Source: an uncultured Acinetobacter sp.
GTDB lineage: Bacteria > Pseudomonadota > Gammaproteobacteria > Pseudomonadales > Moraxellaceae
Reading direction: 5' to 3'
DNA: 24,294 bases
Assembly (NCBI RefSeq): GCF_943914805.1
Contig: NZ_CALUDM010000054.1
Span: forward strand, 1 to 24,294
The notes beneath the pieces were generated by a model. That model did not search any database and was not told the origin of the DNA. It was given only the letters and a program-made list of their open reading frames with translations. This document shows, one piece after another, positions 1 through 8,528 of the stretch (within the stretch, counting starts at the first letter, position 1; each line of letters opens with the position of its first letter). The position numbers were made by a program, and so were the translations under genes.

Positions 1-899
1 GGATTGGTTTGTTTTTGCTAACCAACCTCGCGGTACTGGTTGTAGCTGGCATTATCCTATCGTTATTAGGTGTTGGTAGTTATCACGGCGCTGGCGGTCT
101 CAACTTAGGCAACCTGATGGTGTTCTGTTTAGTCTTTGGTATGGCAGGCTCTTTCGTCTCGCTTTTCCTTTCTAAATGGATGGCTTTAAAAACCACAGGT
201 ACTGAATTAATTGATCCTAATGCACCTCGTAACCAAGCTGAATCTTGGTTATTGCAAGAGGTTGCACAACTTTCTCAACGTGCTGGTATTAAAATGCCAG
301 ATGTCGGTATTTTCCCATCTTATCAATCGAATGCTTTTGCAACAGGTTGGAACAAAAATGATGCGCTCGTATCTGTTTCAACAGGCTTGTTAGAGCGCAT
401 GAATAAAGATGAATTGCGTGCCGTACTCGCTCACGAAATTGGTCACGTTGCCAATGGTGACATGGTCACCTTATCGTTAATTCAGGGTGTTGTGAACGCC
501 TTCGTCATGTTCTTTGCCCGTGTTGTCGGTGACTTCATTGACCGTAATGTCTTTGGTCGTGAAGATGGTGAAGCTCCTGGATTGGCTTATTTTGCGATTA
601 CGATGGTATTAGATATCGTCTTTGGTATCTTGGCATCAGCGATTGTCATGTGGTTCTCTCGCCATCGCGAATATCGTGCAGATGAAGCTGGAGCACAATT
701 GGCAAGTAAAGAAGCTATGATCTCTGCATTATTACGCTTACAAGCAGAATCAGAAATGCCTGACCAAATGCCTAAAGAGATGAAAGCTTTTGCGATTGCT
801 GAAGGTCAAGAGCAAGGGTTTAGTTTGGCAGCATTATTCCATACTCACCCAAGCATTGAACAACGTGTCGCTGCTTTACGTCAGCTAAATTTACCGTAA
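1..899 (+). CDS. htpX: Protease HtpX (5'-truncated by the window edge)
   Basis: Inner-membrane zinc metalloprotease (M48 family) that degrades misfolded membrane proteins under envelope or heat stress. The reading frame is open to the window edge. The TTG at 9 is internal: the codons before it read Ile-Gly after a probable Arg, matching the family N-terminus, so only about five residues are missing and the full protein is about 301 aa. Visible from the TTG: two N-terminal membrane segments (about residues 4-25 and 35-55), the zinc motif HEIGH at 142-146 and the downstream glutamate region REYRADEAGA near 220-229, which supplies the third zinc ligand in this family. Another hydrophobic pair lies at about 158-215. 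The stop codon lies inside a 13-bp tandem repeat and is followed by a strong terminator. The promoter is outside the window. Confidence 0.96.
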   Translation, partial: IGLFLLTNLAVLVVAGIILSLLGVGSYHGAGGLNLGNLMVFCLVFGMAGSFVSLFLSKWMALKTTGTELIDPNAPRNQAESWLLQEVAQLSQRAGIKMPDVGIFPSYQSNAFATGWNKNDALVSVSTGLLERMNKDELRAVLAHEIGHVANGDMVTLSLIQGVVNAFVMFFARVVGDFIDRNVFGREDGEAPGLAYFAITMVLDIVFGILASAIVMWFSRHREYRADEAGAQLASKEAMISALLRLQAESEMPDQMPKEMKAFAIAEGQEQGFSLAALFHTHPSIEQRVAALRQLNLP

Positions 900-941
900 T
901 TAATTTATGTAATTAATTTATGTAATTAATCTATGTAATTA
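897..941. repeat. 13-bp AT-rich tandem repeat after htpX
   Basis: Three consecutive 13-bp units (897-909, 910-922, 923-935; consensus TAATTAATTTATG, one C-for-T change in the third) plus a partial fourth to 941. The first unit contains the htpX stop codon. Later units place further TAA triplets downstream. It looks like a slippage-prone microrepeat; no function is evident. Confidence 0.9.
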
Positions 942-973
942 GTGCAAGATTGAGCATGAGCTAAAAAATAGAT

Positions 974-1005
974 AAAACAAAGCCTCCAATTGGAGGCTTT
1001 GTTTT
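974..1005. terminator. Bidirectional terminator between htpX and the VOC gene
   Basis: A perfect inverted repeat with 16-nt arms (974-989 and 990-1005) and a GCCTCC/GGAGGC core. A-runs flank one side and T-runs the other, so it can act as an intrinsic terminator on both strands. It separates the converging htpX and VOC-family genes. Confidence 0.92.
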
Positions 1006-1055
1006 TAGGAATATTTATAATCAGAAACTAAAATACTTAACTTTTAACGATTTAA

Positions 1056-1412
1056 TTAACGATCTAGTTGAATGCAACGGATTAAACTGCCGTTCGGATC
1101 CATGACACTGAACATATCAACTTCGCCCAGATATTGAATTTCCGTTATTTTTGCATCAGGAAATGCTGTCCAATCCAAATTCTGCCAATAATGAAACAGA
1201 TCATGCATAATCTTGGTTCTTAAACAAACACTGAACCATGATTCTTTAGGATTAAGTTGTGGATGATGAAAAAACTCGATAATTAAAGAATCTTTACTGA
1301 GGATCATCCATTGCTGAGATTGATGATCACATTGAAATCCTAAAAACTCATAAAATTGACGAGTATCATTCAGATCAATTGCAGGCAAATTTGCCGAAAT
1401 ATAGTCTTGCAT
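1056..1412 (-). CDS. VOC-fold (glyoxalase/bleomycin-resistance-like) protein
   Basis: Small cytoplasmic protein of 118 aa of the vicinal-oxygen-chelate superfamily, most like bleomycin-resistance-type binding proteins. Signs are FYEFLGF at residues 20-26 and DPNGSLI at 105-111, typical of the first and last parts of the betaalphabetabetabeta module. The substrate cannot be read from sequence. I choose the ATG at 1412 because AGAGGTGG lies just upstream and the family N-terminus begins here. The frame stays open to 1472, but those 20 codons run through a 28-bp tandem duplication and look like leader. It lies 92 bp downstream of the DUF4112 gene on the same strand, so the two may share a transcript. 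Function beyond the fold is uncertain. Confidence 0.85.
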   Translation of the reverse strand: MQDYISANLPAIDLNDTRQFYEFLGFQCDHQSQQWMILSKDSLIIEFFHHPQLNPKESWFSVCLRTKIMHDLFHYWQNLDWTAFPDAKITEIQYLGEVDMFSVMDPNGSLIRCIQLDR

Positions 1413-1442
1413 CACCACCTCTTCTACACTCGTCTTTACATT

Positions 1443-1498
1443 ATTTATCGCTAAAGCAGGTACTATCATCATTTATCGCTAAAGCAGGTACTATCATC
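1443..1498. repeat. Perfect 28-bp tandem duplication upstream of the VOC gene
   Basis: Copies at 1443-1470 and 1471-1498 are identical; unit begins ATTTATCGCTAAAGCAGG. The duplication lies in the leader between the DUF4112 gene and the VOC start, 31 bp before the ATG. The unit length is not a multiple of three, which supports this being non-coding. It looks recent, as there is no divergence. Confidence 0.95.
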
Positions 1499-1504
1499 AG
1501 ATCT

Positions 1505-2086
1505 TTAGGAATTAAAGCTTTGATACCAATTCCATAAGACACTTGCGCCAAACCAGATTGCAAAACCAATCAATACTAAAACGATTGCCCCAAGAATGTC
1601 GGGAATATGAATCCATAACCAAGCAACAACAGGATTACGCCAAAATGCAGAGCTTTGCTGCATTTTTTCTAACTTTTCATGCAAAAATGGATGAACCACG
1701 TGATCATCACTTTGAATTTGATATTCTTCACGAATATGATCATGTACCACATCCAAAGCCCGACGACTTGGACGGATAAAGATATCAAATACTGTACCGG
1801 CTATAGGAATAAAACCAACAAAGGCATCTACTACGGCAAGTTTGATAACACCATTCAATTTGGCTTGTGGTACGCCAATTTGTTTGGCTTTATATACAGC
1901 ATAACAAGTCAGTACAAAACCAGCAGCATCCCCTGCAATAGGAATGGTACTCAGTGCAGCATCTGCCCCGACCCCTTGTTTGGTAAATGGAATACGCACC
2001 ACTGAATCCATCATATTGGCAAATTTAGCCAAATCACGTTCCAATTGAATGACTTCTTGAGTCGATAATTTTTTTTCAGCAGGCAT
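1505..2086 (-). CDS. DUF4112 domain-containing membrane protein
   Basis: 193 aa. The centre (about residues 20-115) matches the DUF4112 pattern as I know it: an N-terminal basic/amphipathic stretch, then GVGADAALSTIPIAGDAAGF (about 38-57), then VVDAFVGFIPIAGTVFDIFI (about 85-104) with the paired P-I-A-G-D/T turns, followed by a basic RPSRRALD. A final hydrophobic segment (about 163-188) is a clear transmembrane helix ending in an aromatic-rich tail. No catalytic function is known for the family. The start ATG has only a weak ribosome-binding site. It lies 121 bp downstream of mgtE on the same strand, but I see no coupling signal. Confidence 0.82.
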   Translation of the reverse strand: MPAEKKLSTQEVIQLERDLAKFANMMDSVVRIPFTKQGVGADAALSTIPIAGDAAGFVLTCYAVYKAKQIGVPQAKLNGVIKLAVVDAFVGFIPIAGTVFDIFIRPSRRALDVVHDHIREEYQIQSDDHVVHPFLHEKLEKMQQSSAFWRNPVVAWLWIHIPDILGAIVLVLIGFAIWFGASVLWNWYQSFNS

Positions 2087-2207
2087 GGATGTATCTATCT
2101 TTTAACATCACAATATAATCAAAACATCATAGCCAATAAATTCAGAGTGTTGTGTATACTTTTAATATTTTGTGATCATCATCATTTTAATGACTGCTAT
2201 TTTTCAC

Positions 2208-3560
2208 TCAGAGCGAAGCTTGTCCCAATAACATTGATGCGATAAAAAGATAAACCACGACTCCTGTTGCATCACAGATGGATGTCACCAATGGTGCAGA
2301 TGCGCTCGCAGGATCGAGTTTTAAGCGATTGAGAATAAAAGGTAAACTCATCCCAATTAAACAGCCTAATAGTACAATTCCCATCATACTAATCGCCAAA
2401 ACTACAGCAACCATAGCATCACCACGAATGTAACCTAATATAGAAACTGCAAATGCCATCGTTCCGCCTAAGCACAAACCAACCAAGACCTCCCGACCAA
2501 CTAAATAAAACCAATCTTTCAACTGCACATCACCCGTTGCCAAAGCACGCACCATCAACGTTGCGGATTGAGAACCTGCATTACCACCACTTCCCACCAA
2601 TAAAGGCAAGAAAAATACCAAGACGATATTGGCAGCAATAATGTCTTCGAAATGAGCAATACCGATACCCGACAATAAACTGCCAAAAACAAGAATGACC
2701 AGCCAAAACACACGCTTTTTGTATAGAGCAAAAATAGGCGCTCGTTTAATACTCATGTTCGGTGAAGCTGCAACAGCACTGGACTTTAAAAAATCTTCTG
2801 TGGTTTCAGCTTGTACGACATCAGTTGCGTCATCATAGGTAACAATACCAAGTAGATGATATTGCTCATCGACAATGGGCAATGCGATAAAATCATAATG
2901 ACTCAGTTTATTGGCAATGCTTTCTTGATCTTCATCAATCCAACCGACAATTAAATCTGTGGTCATAACTTCTGCAATGGTTTGATTGGGATCGGCAAGT
3001 ATGATTTGTCGTAAAGAAATCACCCCCAACAAAACATTCTGTGTATCAACAATATAAATCAGATATAAAGTTTCACGGTCTGCAGCAACTTTTCTAAGCT
3101 GTTCAATAGCTTGACTCATGCTGAGATTCGGTGACAAGGTCACAAAATCCGAACTCATTAAAGCACCAGCAGATTCCTCAGAATATTGCTCTAATTGTCG
3201 AATTTGTTGCTGTTTTTCAGCGCTCAGTTGTTGGTAGATTTTCTGTTGCTGTTGCGGAGTGAGTATTTTAAATAAATCAATTCGGTTATCAGAATGCATC
3301 CCTGAAATAACATCAAGCAACTGATCTTCTGGCAAATATTCAACAATGTTCTGTAATTGTTCTATGGATAAATATTCAAGAATATAAGGTGCATTGGGTA
3401 AATAACGGATTAAACTGATTTTTGCATTCAAAGATAAATCTATTATTAATTCAGCAATATCCGCATCATTCATAGGTTCTAGGATGTTTTTAACTTCATC
3501 AAAATCATGATCCTGAATTGCTAATTCTACTTTTGAAATCAAATCCAAGGATAATTGCAT
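2208..3560 (-). CDS. mgtE: Magnesium transporter MgtE
   Basis: Mg2+-selective channel/transporter of the inner membrane, 450 aa, the usual full length. Domain order: cytoplasmic MgtE_N helical superhelix (about 1-125, with the repeated DADIAELI and LPEDQLLDVI motifs), two CBS domains (about 130-255) that sense Mg2+ in characterised homologues, a connecting helix, then the membrane domain (about 280-450) with five hydrophobic segments. The pore-region signatures are present: GSGGNAGSQSATLMVRALA near 322-340 and DPASASAPLVTSICDATG near 418-435. The second includes the Asp that coordinates Mg2+ in the Thermus structure. The ribosome-binding site is weak (GGA, 8 nt from ATG). I see no M-box-like leader. 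Confidence 0.95.
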   Translation of the reverse strand: MQLSLDLISKVELAIQDHDFDEVKNILEPMNDADIAELIIDLSLNAKISLIRYLPNAPYILEYLSIEQLQNIVEYLPEDQLLDVISGMHSDNRIDLFKILTPQQQQKIYQQLSAEKQQQIRQLEQYSEESAGALMSSDFVTLSPNLSMSQAIEQLRKVAADRETLYLIYIVDTQNVLLGVISLRQIILADPNQTIAEVMTTDLIVGWIDEDQESIANKLSHYDFIALPIVDEQYHLLGIVTYDDATDVVQAETTEDFLKSSAVAASPNMSIKRAPIFALYKKRVFWLVILVFGSLLSGIGIAHFEDIIAANIVLVFFLPLLVGSGGNAGSQSATLMVRALATGDVQLKDWFYLVGREVLVGLCLGGTMAFAVSILGYIRGDAMVAVVLAISMMGIVLLGCLIGMSLPFILNRLKLDPASASAPLVTSICDATGVVVYLFIASMLLGQASL

Positions 3561-3744
3561 TTATTTTTCCGAATTATAAAGTTCCCCCACTGATCATGTG
3601 ATTGAATGCAAATAAAATAAAGCATGATTTTGTTATAAAACTTGCGCTTAAAATCTCTAATGAAGAATGGATTTGAATATCGGTCAATTAGATAAATCAA
3701 AAATGAATATTATCTAGATCCAAAAATAGAAGCCTAAATAAAAT

Positions 3745-3768
3745 AGGTCACCACATAAATGATGACCT
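3745..3768 (-). terminator. Possible terminator after the RND gene
   Basis: An imperfect hairpin with arms AGGTCA (3745-3750) and TGACCT (3763-3768). It is followed on the minus strand by a T-rich stretch and lies about 50 bp past the stop of the RND permease gene. The stem is short. Confidence 0.5.
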
Positions 3769-3818
3769 GTTTTTAATCTAGAGATTTTTTGACTTTTTGG
3801 GGATAAATGCGCTTTAGC

Positions 3819-6800
3819 TTAAACTGACTTTGTTTTAAAAAGCGACCGAATTAAAACATACATAAACGGAATAAAAATCAGCACCAAAATTGTTCCAAAA
3901 ATTACCCCACCAAGTACGCTCACCCCAATTTCCTGACGGCTTGCAGCTCCCGCACCCAATGCAAAAACCAAGGGAATCACACCTGCACCAAATGCCAAAG
4001 AAGTCATTAAAATAGGACGCAAACGCAATCCTGCACCTTCCAATGCTGCAGCAATTGCTGTTTGACCTTTTTCTTGAGCAATCGCAGCAAACTCTACAAT
4101 TAAGATTGCATTTTTACATGAAAGACCAATGGTTGTGAGTAGTGCAATTTGGAAATAAATATCGTTTGGAAAGCCCATTAATTTACTGAAAATAATATTC
4201 CCACCGACACCTAACGGAATGGCTGCAATCACTGCTGTAGGAATCGACCAGCTTTCATATAAAGCAGCTAAACACAGAAAAATAAATCCAATCGAAATTA
4301 AATAGAGCCATAAAGCCTGACGATTTGATTTCTGTTCTTCAAAAGACAAACCACTCCAAGCCACATCAATACCATCATGTTGAGCGATCAACTTTTCGAT
4401 GTCGCGCATCGCTACACCAGAGCTGGTATTCTTTGCTGCATCAGCTTCCATTTCCAATGCCGTATAACCTTGGAAACGATTGACCACATCTGGCCCACCT
4501 TCCCAATTGATCGTTGAAAAATTACTAAACGGTATCATTTGGTTTTGTGCATTGCGTACTGTCCAAGACTTTAAATCTTCAGGCTTAGAACGAAATGCTG
4601 CATCGCCTTGCATCATCACACGCTTAATACGTCCACGATCAATAAAGTCGTTGATATATGAACCACCCCAAGCAGTAGATAAAGTACTATTAATTGCAGT
4701 TTGAGATAGACCATTCGCCAATGCTAATTTTTGATCGATATTGACTTTTAACTTGGCTTTATCAGGATTGGACTGTTTATCTAAATTCTCAAAAGTCGTT
4801 ACTTTTGTCGCTTCATTTTTGAGTAATTCAAATTGTTGATCCAAGTATTTCCGACCTTGACCGTTAATATCTCGAATCCAAAATTCTATACTATTGCTAT
4901 TCCCCAAACCATTTACAGAAGAAGGCATCATCACGTTAATATTGGCATTTTTATTGTTTTTAAAATATTTCATTGCACGTTCACGTATTGCTTGTGCCGA
5001 ATTGGCACTGCCTAAACGCTCATCCCAATGTTTTAATGCAATAAATCCTGTACCTAAATTTTGTCCAGTACCTGAAAAATTACGACCATAGCGGATTAAC
5101 ACAATATTTACGTTTTGCTTTTCTTTGTCTAAGAAATATTGACGAATTTCTTCTCCTACAATTCGACTCTTAGACATTGGTGCACCTTCTGCAAGGCGGA
5201 ACTGTACGCTCAACATCCCTTGGTCTTCACTTGGGATAAAACTGGTCGGTAATACTCGATAAATCAATGCAAAAACACTAATCAAACCAATAAAAACAAC
5301 CAGAATCACCCACTTTAACTTCAGGGTCTGTGTCACAAGCTTTAAATAGCCTTTTCTCAAGCTTTCTAGTTTGTGATTAAACCAATCTGCCCAACGCATA
5401 CTTTTTTGATTTGGTTTGAGAATAATCGCACATAACGCAGGTGTTAAAATCAATGCAACCAACAGTGACAATGCCATTGCAGCAACTAAGGTTATGGAGA
5501 ACTGACGGTAAATAACCCCAGTAGATCCTGTAAAAAATGCCATCGGAATAAAAACGGCTGTGAGTACCACAGTGATCCCAATCAAAGCCCCTGTCATTTC
5601 CTGCATAGATTCAATAGAAGCTTGTTTTGCCGTTAATCCACGTTCATGCATCAATCGTTCGACATTTTCAACCACGACAATTGCATCATCAACCAACAAA
5701 CCTATTGCAAGAACCAATGCAAATAAGGTCAATGTATTGATGCTCATTCCCAAACCAAACAACACAGCAAATGTACCGAGAATAACAATCGGCACAGTAA
5801 TGGTCGGAATTAAAGTTGCACGCCAGCTTTGTAAGAAAATAAACATGACAATAACAACGAGAATAATCGCTTCGAATAAAGTCTTGATCACTTCTTTAAT
5901 CGACTCTTGCACAAATGGCGTATTGTCACGTGGATAAACAATTTTATAGCCCTTTGGCAACTTCTCTGCGACTTGTGCTAATTCAGCCTTGATCAAAGCG
6001 GAAGTCGCTAAAGCATTTGCACCTGAGGATAACGAAATCCCAATACCTGAAGATGGAAAACCATTGATAGTATTAAAAGATTGATAATTTTCAGCACCTA
6101 ATTCAATGCGTGCGACATCTTTTAAATACACATAACTGCCATCAATATTGGATTTGACAATAATATTTTGGAATTCTTCTACAGTTTTTAATCTTGAACC
6201 TGCTGTCACTTTGGCATTTAAGTACTGATCAGCAACTACAGGTAAATCACCAATTCCTCCTGCTGCAACTTGCGTATTCTGTGCTTCAATCGCTGCACGA
6301 ATATCACTCGGCATCAGTTGATATTGGCGTAATAAATTCGGATTTAACCAAATCCGCATTGCATATTGCGAACCAAAAACATCAACTTCCCCAACCCCGT
6401 CAATACGGGAAAGTTCTTGCTCTATATGATCTGAAAGATAATCTCCCAGTTCAATATTGTTACTTTTACCTGTTTCATCGTATAAACCAACCACCATAAA
6501 GGTGTCGCCCAATGATTTATATACATTCACTCCTTGGCGTTGTACATCTTCAGGTAAACGATTGATCACGCCATTGATACTATTTTGGACTTGGACTTGT
6601 GCTGTGTCAGGATCAGTTCCATTTTCAAAACTGATATTGATACGTGCACGTCCAGAGGAATCACTGGTCGAGCTGAAATACAGCAGATTATCAATGCCTT
6701 TGATTTGTTGTTCTAAAACTTGGGTGACACTTTCTTCAACAGTTTCAGCATCTGCACCTGTATATGTCGCAGAAACGGTAATTCGTGGTGGTGCAATATC

Positions 6801-6911
6801 GGGATAACGCTCTACTGGAAGATGAATAACAGAGAAAATACCTAAAGCCATAACGATGATGGCAAGTACACAGGCAAAAATAGGACGTTGAATAAAAAAT
6901 TTTGAAAGCAT
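3819..6911 (-). CDS. RND multidrug efflux permease, HAE1/AcrB family (no adjacent partners)
   Basis: Proton-driven inner-membrane exporter, 1030 aa, full length for the AcrB/AdeB family. The N-terminus MLSKFFIQRPIFACVLAI is the family TM1 start. Two homologous halves each have a large periplasmic loop. Proton-relay residues are present: the Asp pair D408-D409 in LVDDAIVVVENVE (TM4) and the TM10 Lys, about residue 933, in GLSCKNAILIVEF, where Ala is commoner than this Cys. The C-terminal family motif LRPILMTSLAFGAGVIPLV is also present. It differs widely from my recollection of A. baumannii AdeB, so I give no symbol. Such pumps need a periplasmic adaptor and an outer-membrane channel; neither gene is adjacent (mgtE on one side, divergent glpQ on the other). 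Substrates are unknown. The start codon has no strong ribosome-binding site. Confidence 0.93.
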   Translation of the reverse strand: MLSKFFIQRPIFACVLAIIVMALGIFSVIHLPVERYPDIAPPRITVSATYTGADAETVEESVTQVLEQQIKGIDNLLYFSSTSDSSGRARINISFENGTDPDTAQVQVQNSINGVINRLPEDVQRQGVNVYKSLGDTFMVVGLYDETGKSNNIELGDYLSDHIEQELSRIDGVGEVDVFGSQYAMRIWLNPNLLRQYQLMPSDIRAAIEAQNTQVAAGGIGDLPVVADQYLNAKVTAGSRLKTVEEFQNIIVKSNIDGSYVYLKDVARIELGAENYQSFNTINGFPSSGIGISLSSGANALATSALIKAELAQVAEKLPKGYKIVYPRDNTPFVQESIKEVIKTLFEAIILVVIVMFIFLQSWRATLIPTITVPIVILGTFAVLFGLGMSINTLTLFALVLAIGLLVDDAIVVVENVERLMHERGLTAKQASIESMQEMTGALIGITVVLTAVFIPMAFFTGSTGVIYRQFSITLVAAMALSLLVALILTPALCAIILKPNQKSMRWADWFNHKLESLRKGYLKLVTQTLKLKWVILVVFIGLISVFALIYRVLPTSFIPSEDQGMLSVQFRLAEGAPMSKSRIVGEEIRQYFLDKEKQNVNIVLIRYGRNFSGTGQNLGTGFIALKHWDERLGSANSAQAIRERAMKYFKNNKNANINVMMPSSVNGLGNSNSIEFWIRDINGQGRKYLDQQFELLKNEATKVTTFENLDKQSNPDKAKLKVNIDQKLALANGLSQTAINSTLSTAWGGSYINDFIDRGRIKRVMMQGDAAFRSKPEDLKSWTVRNAQNQMIPFSNFSTINWEGGPDVVNRFQGYTALEMEADAAKNTSSGVAMRDIEKLIAQHDGIDVAWSGLSFEEQKSNRQALWLYLISIGFIFLCLAALYESWSIPTAVIAAIPLGVGGNIIFSKLMGFPNDIYFQIALLTTIGLSCKNAILIVEFAAIAQEKGQTAIAAALEGAGLRLRPILMTSLAFGAGVIPLVFALGAGAASRQEIGVSVLGGVIFGTILVLIFIPFMYVLIRSLFKTKSV

Positions 6912-7093
6912 CAGATTAAATTCTGTAGCAGATGAATATTATAAATCTCATAAAGACAATTAAATTCTCTTTACATGGATCTTCTGTGAGTTGACTAAAA
7001 AACTCAAGGAAAAATAACAGAAAACAGAAATTACTTATGCAATATGAAGAAATTATGAAGAACGACAATCTCGTCAAAAACGAATCATGTCTC

Positions 7094-7133
7094 TTTTCAT
7101 CATTCTTTCATCGCAATGTCATCACGCTGTCAA
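7094..7133 (+). promoter_or_regulatory. Putative tandem Pho boxes upstream of glpQ
   Basis: Four 7-mers spaced exactly 11 bp apart: TTTTCAT (7094), CTTTCAT (7105), ATGTCAT (7116) and CTGTCAA (7127). The known PhoB site is two CTGTCAT-like 7-mers with a 4-bp spacer, and 7116-7133 fits this closely (6 of 7 in each half). The two upstream half-sites fit at 6 of 7 and 5 of 7. The array ends 49 bp before the chosen glpQ start, where a PhoB-activated promoter would be expected. I could not pick a convincing -10 box. Confidence 0.65.
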
Positions 7134-7182
7134 TTTAACTTTTCACACTCTAAGCATGCTAAGTCCACAATTTGAGCCGAAA

Positions 7183-8331
7183 ATGATTAAAAGAACCTTA
7201 ATAATGAGCAGTGTTGTTGCACTTTTATCTGCATGTAATGACGACAATAATGATTCATCAACATCAAAACCTGAATATAAAGAACCTAAAATTATCATTG
7301 TCGGGCATCGAGGAGCCAGTGCATTACGTCCTGAGCATACTTTAGAGTCCTATCAAAAAGCGATTGATGATGGTGCAGACTTTATTGAGCCCGATTTAGT
7401 TTCAACCAAAGATGGTGTATTGGTCGCACGACATGAGAATGAAATTGGGGGGACAACCAATGTCAGTGAATTACCCCAATTTGCAGATCGTAAAAAAACC
7501 AAAATCATCGACGGTATGTCGCTCACTGGATGGTTTACTGAAGACTTTAGTTTAAATGAATTAAATCAAATTAAAGCACGTGAACGTATTCCAAAGCTTC
7601 GCCCTGAAAATACCAAATATAATGATCAGTTCAATATTCCTACACTTGAACAAATTATTGAACTTGCAGAAAAAAACTATAAAAAGACAGGAATGATTAT
7701 TGGCCTGTATATCGAAACCAAACATCCAACTTATTTCCAAAAAAATAATTTAGGGCTAGAAGATCCACTATTAAAAACACTGTCTAAATATCAATATACC
7801 CGTGAAATCGCACCGATTTACTTACAATCTTTTGAAGTTAGTAATCTAAAATACATGAAAGATCAGCTTACCCTGCATAAGAGTTTGAAAAATGCAAAAA
7901 TCATTCAACTTTATGATGATAAAACGGTTAGCCCTGCTGATTATGTTGCGCAAGGAATTAAAACAACCTACGGCGAGATGGCAACAGCACAAGGCTTAAA
8001 ACAAGTTGCACAATATGCGAATGGTGTAGGTCCTTGGAAACCTTATATTTTTAATGAAACGTTTACAGCACCATCAGCATTTGTGAATGACGCTCACGCT
8101 GTTGGATTAAAAGTTCACCCTTATACTTTCCGCCCTGAAAATAACTTTCTTGCAGCAAATCTGAAATGCAGTAACGTAGAAGCCGATGCAGCAAAACGGT
8201 GTGAAACAGGTGCAACTAAAGAATATGAAATGTACTTTAAAGCAGGGGTTGATGGCCTGTTTACAGATGATCCTGGCCTAGGTCGTAAAGCTTTAGATGC
8301 CTATTGGAAAGCCAATCCAAGCGCTCAATAG
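7183..8331 (+). CDS. glpQ: Lipoprotein glycerophosphodiester phosphodiesterase (GlpQ-like)
   Basis: Hydrolyses glycerophosphodiesters, the deacylation products of phospholipids, to glycerol-3-phosphate and an alcohol, allowing carbon and phosphate scavenging. From the ATG at 7183 it is 382 aa with a lipoprotein signal: basic MIKR, hydrophobic stretch and lipobox LSAC with Cys18. It is therefore membrane-anchored, in contrast to soluble periplasmic E. coli GlpQ. Catalytic GDPD motifs: GHRGA with His42 and Glu51 of PEHT, Glu69-x-Asp71 in IEPDLV, and His84 in ARHENE. Later motifs YIETKHP, YLQSFE, VHPYTFR and GLFTDDP follow E. coli GlpQ order. The frame is open back to 7087, but that stretch contains the Pho-box array, so I reject the longer start. 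A strong hairpin terminator follows the gene. Confidence 0.93.
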   Translation: MIKRTLIMSSVVALLSACNDDNNDSSTSKPEYKEPKIIIVGHRGASALRPEHTLESYQKAIDDGADFIEPDLVSTKDGVLVARHENEIGGTTNVSELPQFADRKKTKIIDGMSLTGWFTEDFSLNELNQIKARERIPKLRPENTKYNDQFNIPTLEQIIELAEKNYKKTGMIIGLYIETKHPTYFQKNNLGLEDPLLKTLSKYQYTREIAPIYLQSFEVSNLKYMKDQLTLHKSLKNAKIIQLYDDKTVSPADYVAQGIKTTYGEMATAQGLKQVAQYANGVGPWKPYIFNETFTAPSAFVNDAHAVGLKVHPYTFRPENNFLAANLKCSNVEADAAKRCETGATKEYEMYFKAGVDGLFTDDPGLGRKALDAYWKANPSAQ

Positions 8332-8400
8332 AGATCAACTTCTTTGCTGAAAGATAATAGCGTTAAAAGAAGATTGAACTGAGAATAAAAAACAACCTGC

Positions 8401-8445
8401 AAAAATAATTAAGTAAGCTATTCAATAGCTTGCTTAATTATTTTT
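8401..8445. terminator. Terminator after glpQ
   Basis: An inverted repeat with 22-nt arms (8401-8422 and 8424-8445) and a single G-T pair, ending in a T5 run. It contains AAGCTATT/AATAGCTT at the tip. It ends the glpQ transcript before dgkA and may work on both strands. Confidence 0.88.
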
Positions 8446-8528
8446 AAAAATTGATATATTTTGTCTGAAATTAATCCCCATTTAAGTTTAAAATAATACA
8501 CTTTTTAAAAATTTAGCTTCATTGATTT

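Noticed and set aside
1413..1472. A 20-residue extension of the VOC protein
   Set aside because: It runs into the 28-bp duplication, and a strong ribosome-binding site lies before the ATG at 1412.
1443..1498. CRISPR array from the repeated 28-mer
   Set aside because: The two copies abut with no spacer and there are no cas genes.
3561..3818. A possible Mg2+-sensing leader (M-box) upstream of mgtE
   Set aside because: I found no extended set of helices or M-box-like conserved blocks; the only hairpin lies by the RND stop and looks like a terminator.
5560..5937. A 125-codon open frame on the plus strand opposite the RND permease
   Set aside because: It lies wholly inside the permease gene, and its Ile/Thr/Asn-rich composition is that of an antisense shadow.
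7087..7182. A longer N-terminus for GlpQ starting at 7087
   Set aside because: It would put the Pho-box array inside the coding region and bury the lipoprotein signal peptide; the ATG at 7183 gives a clean lipobox.
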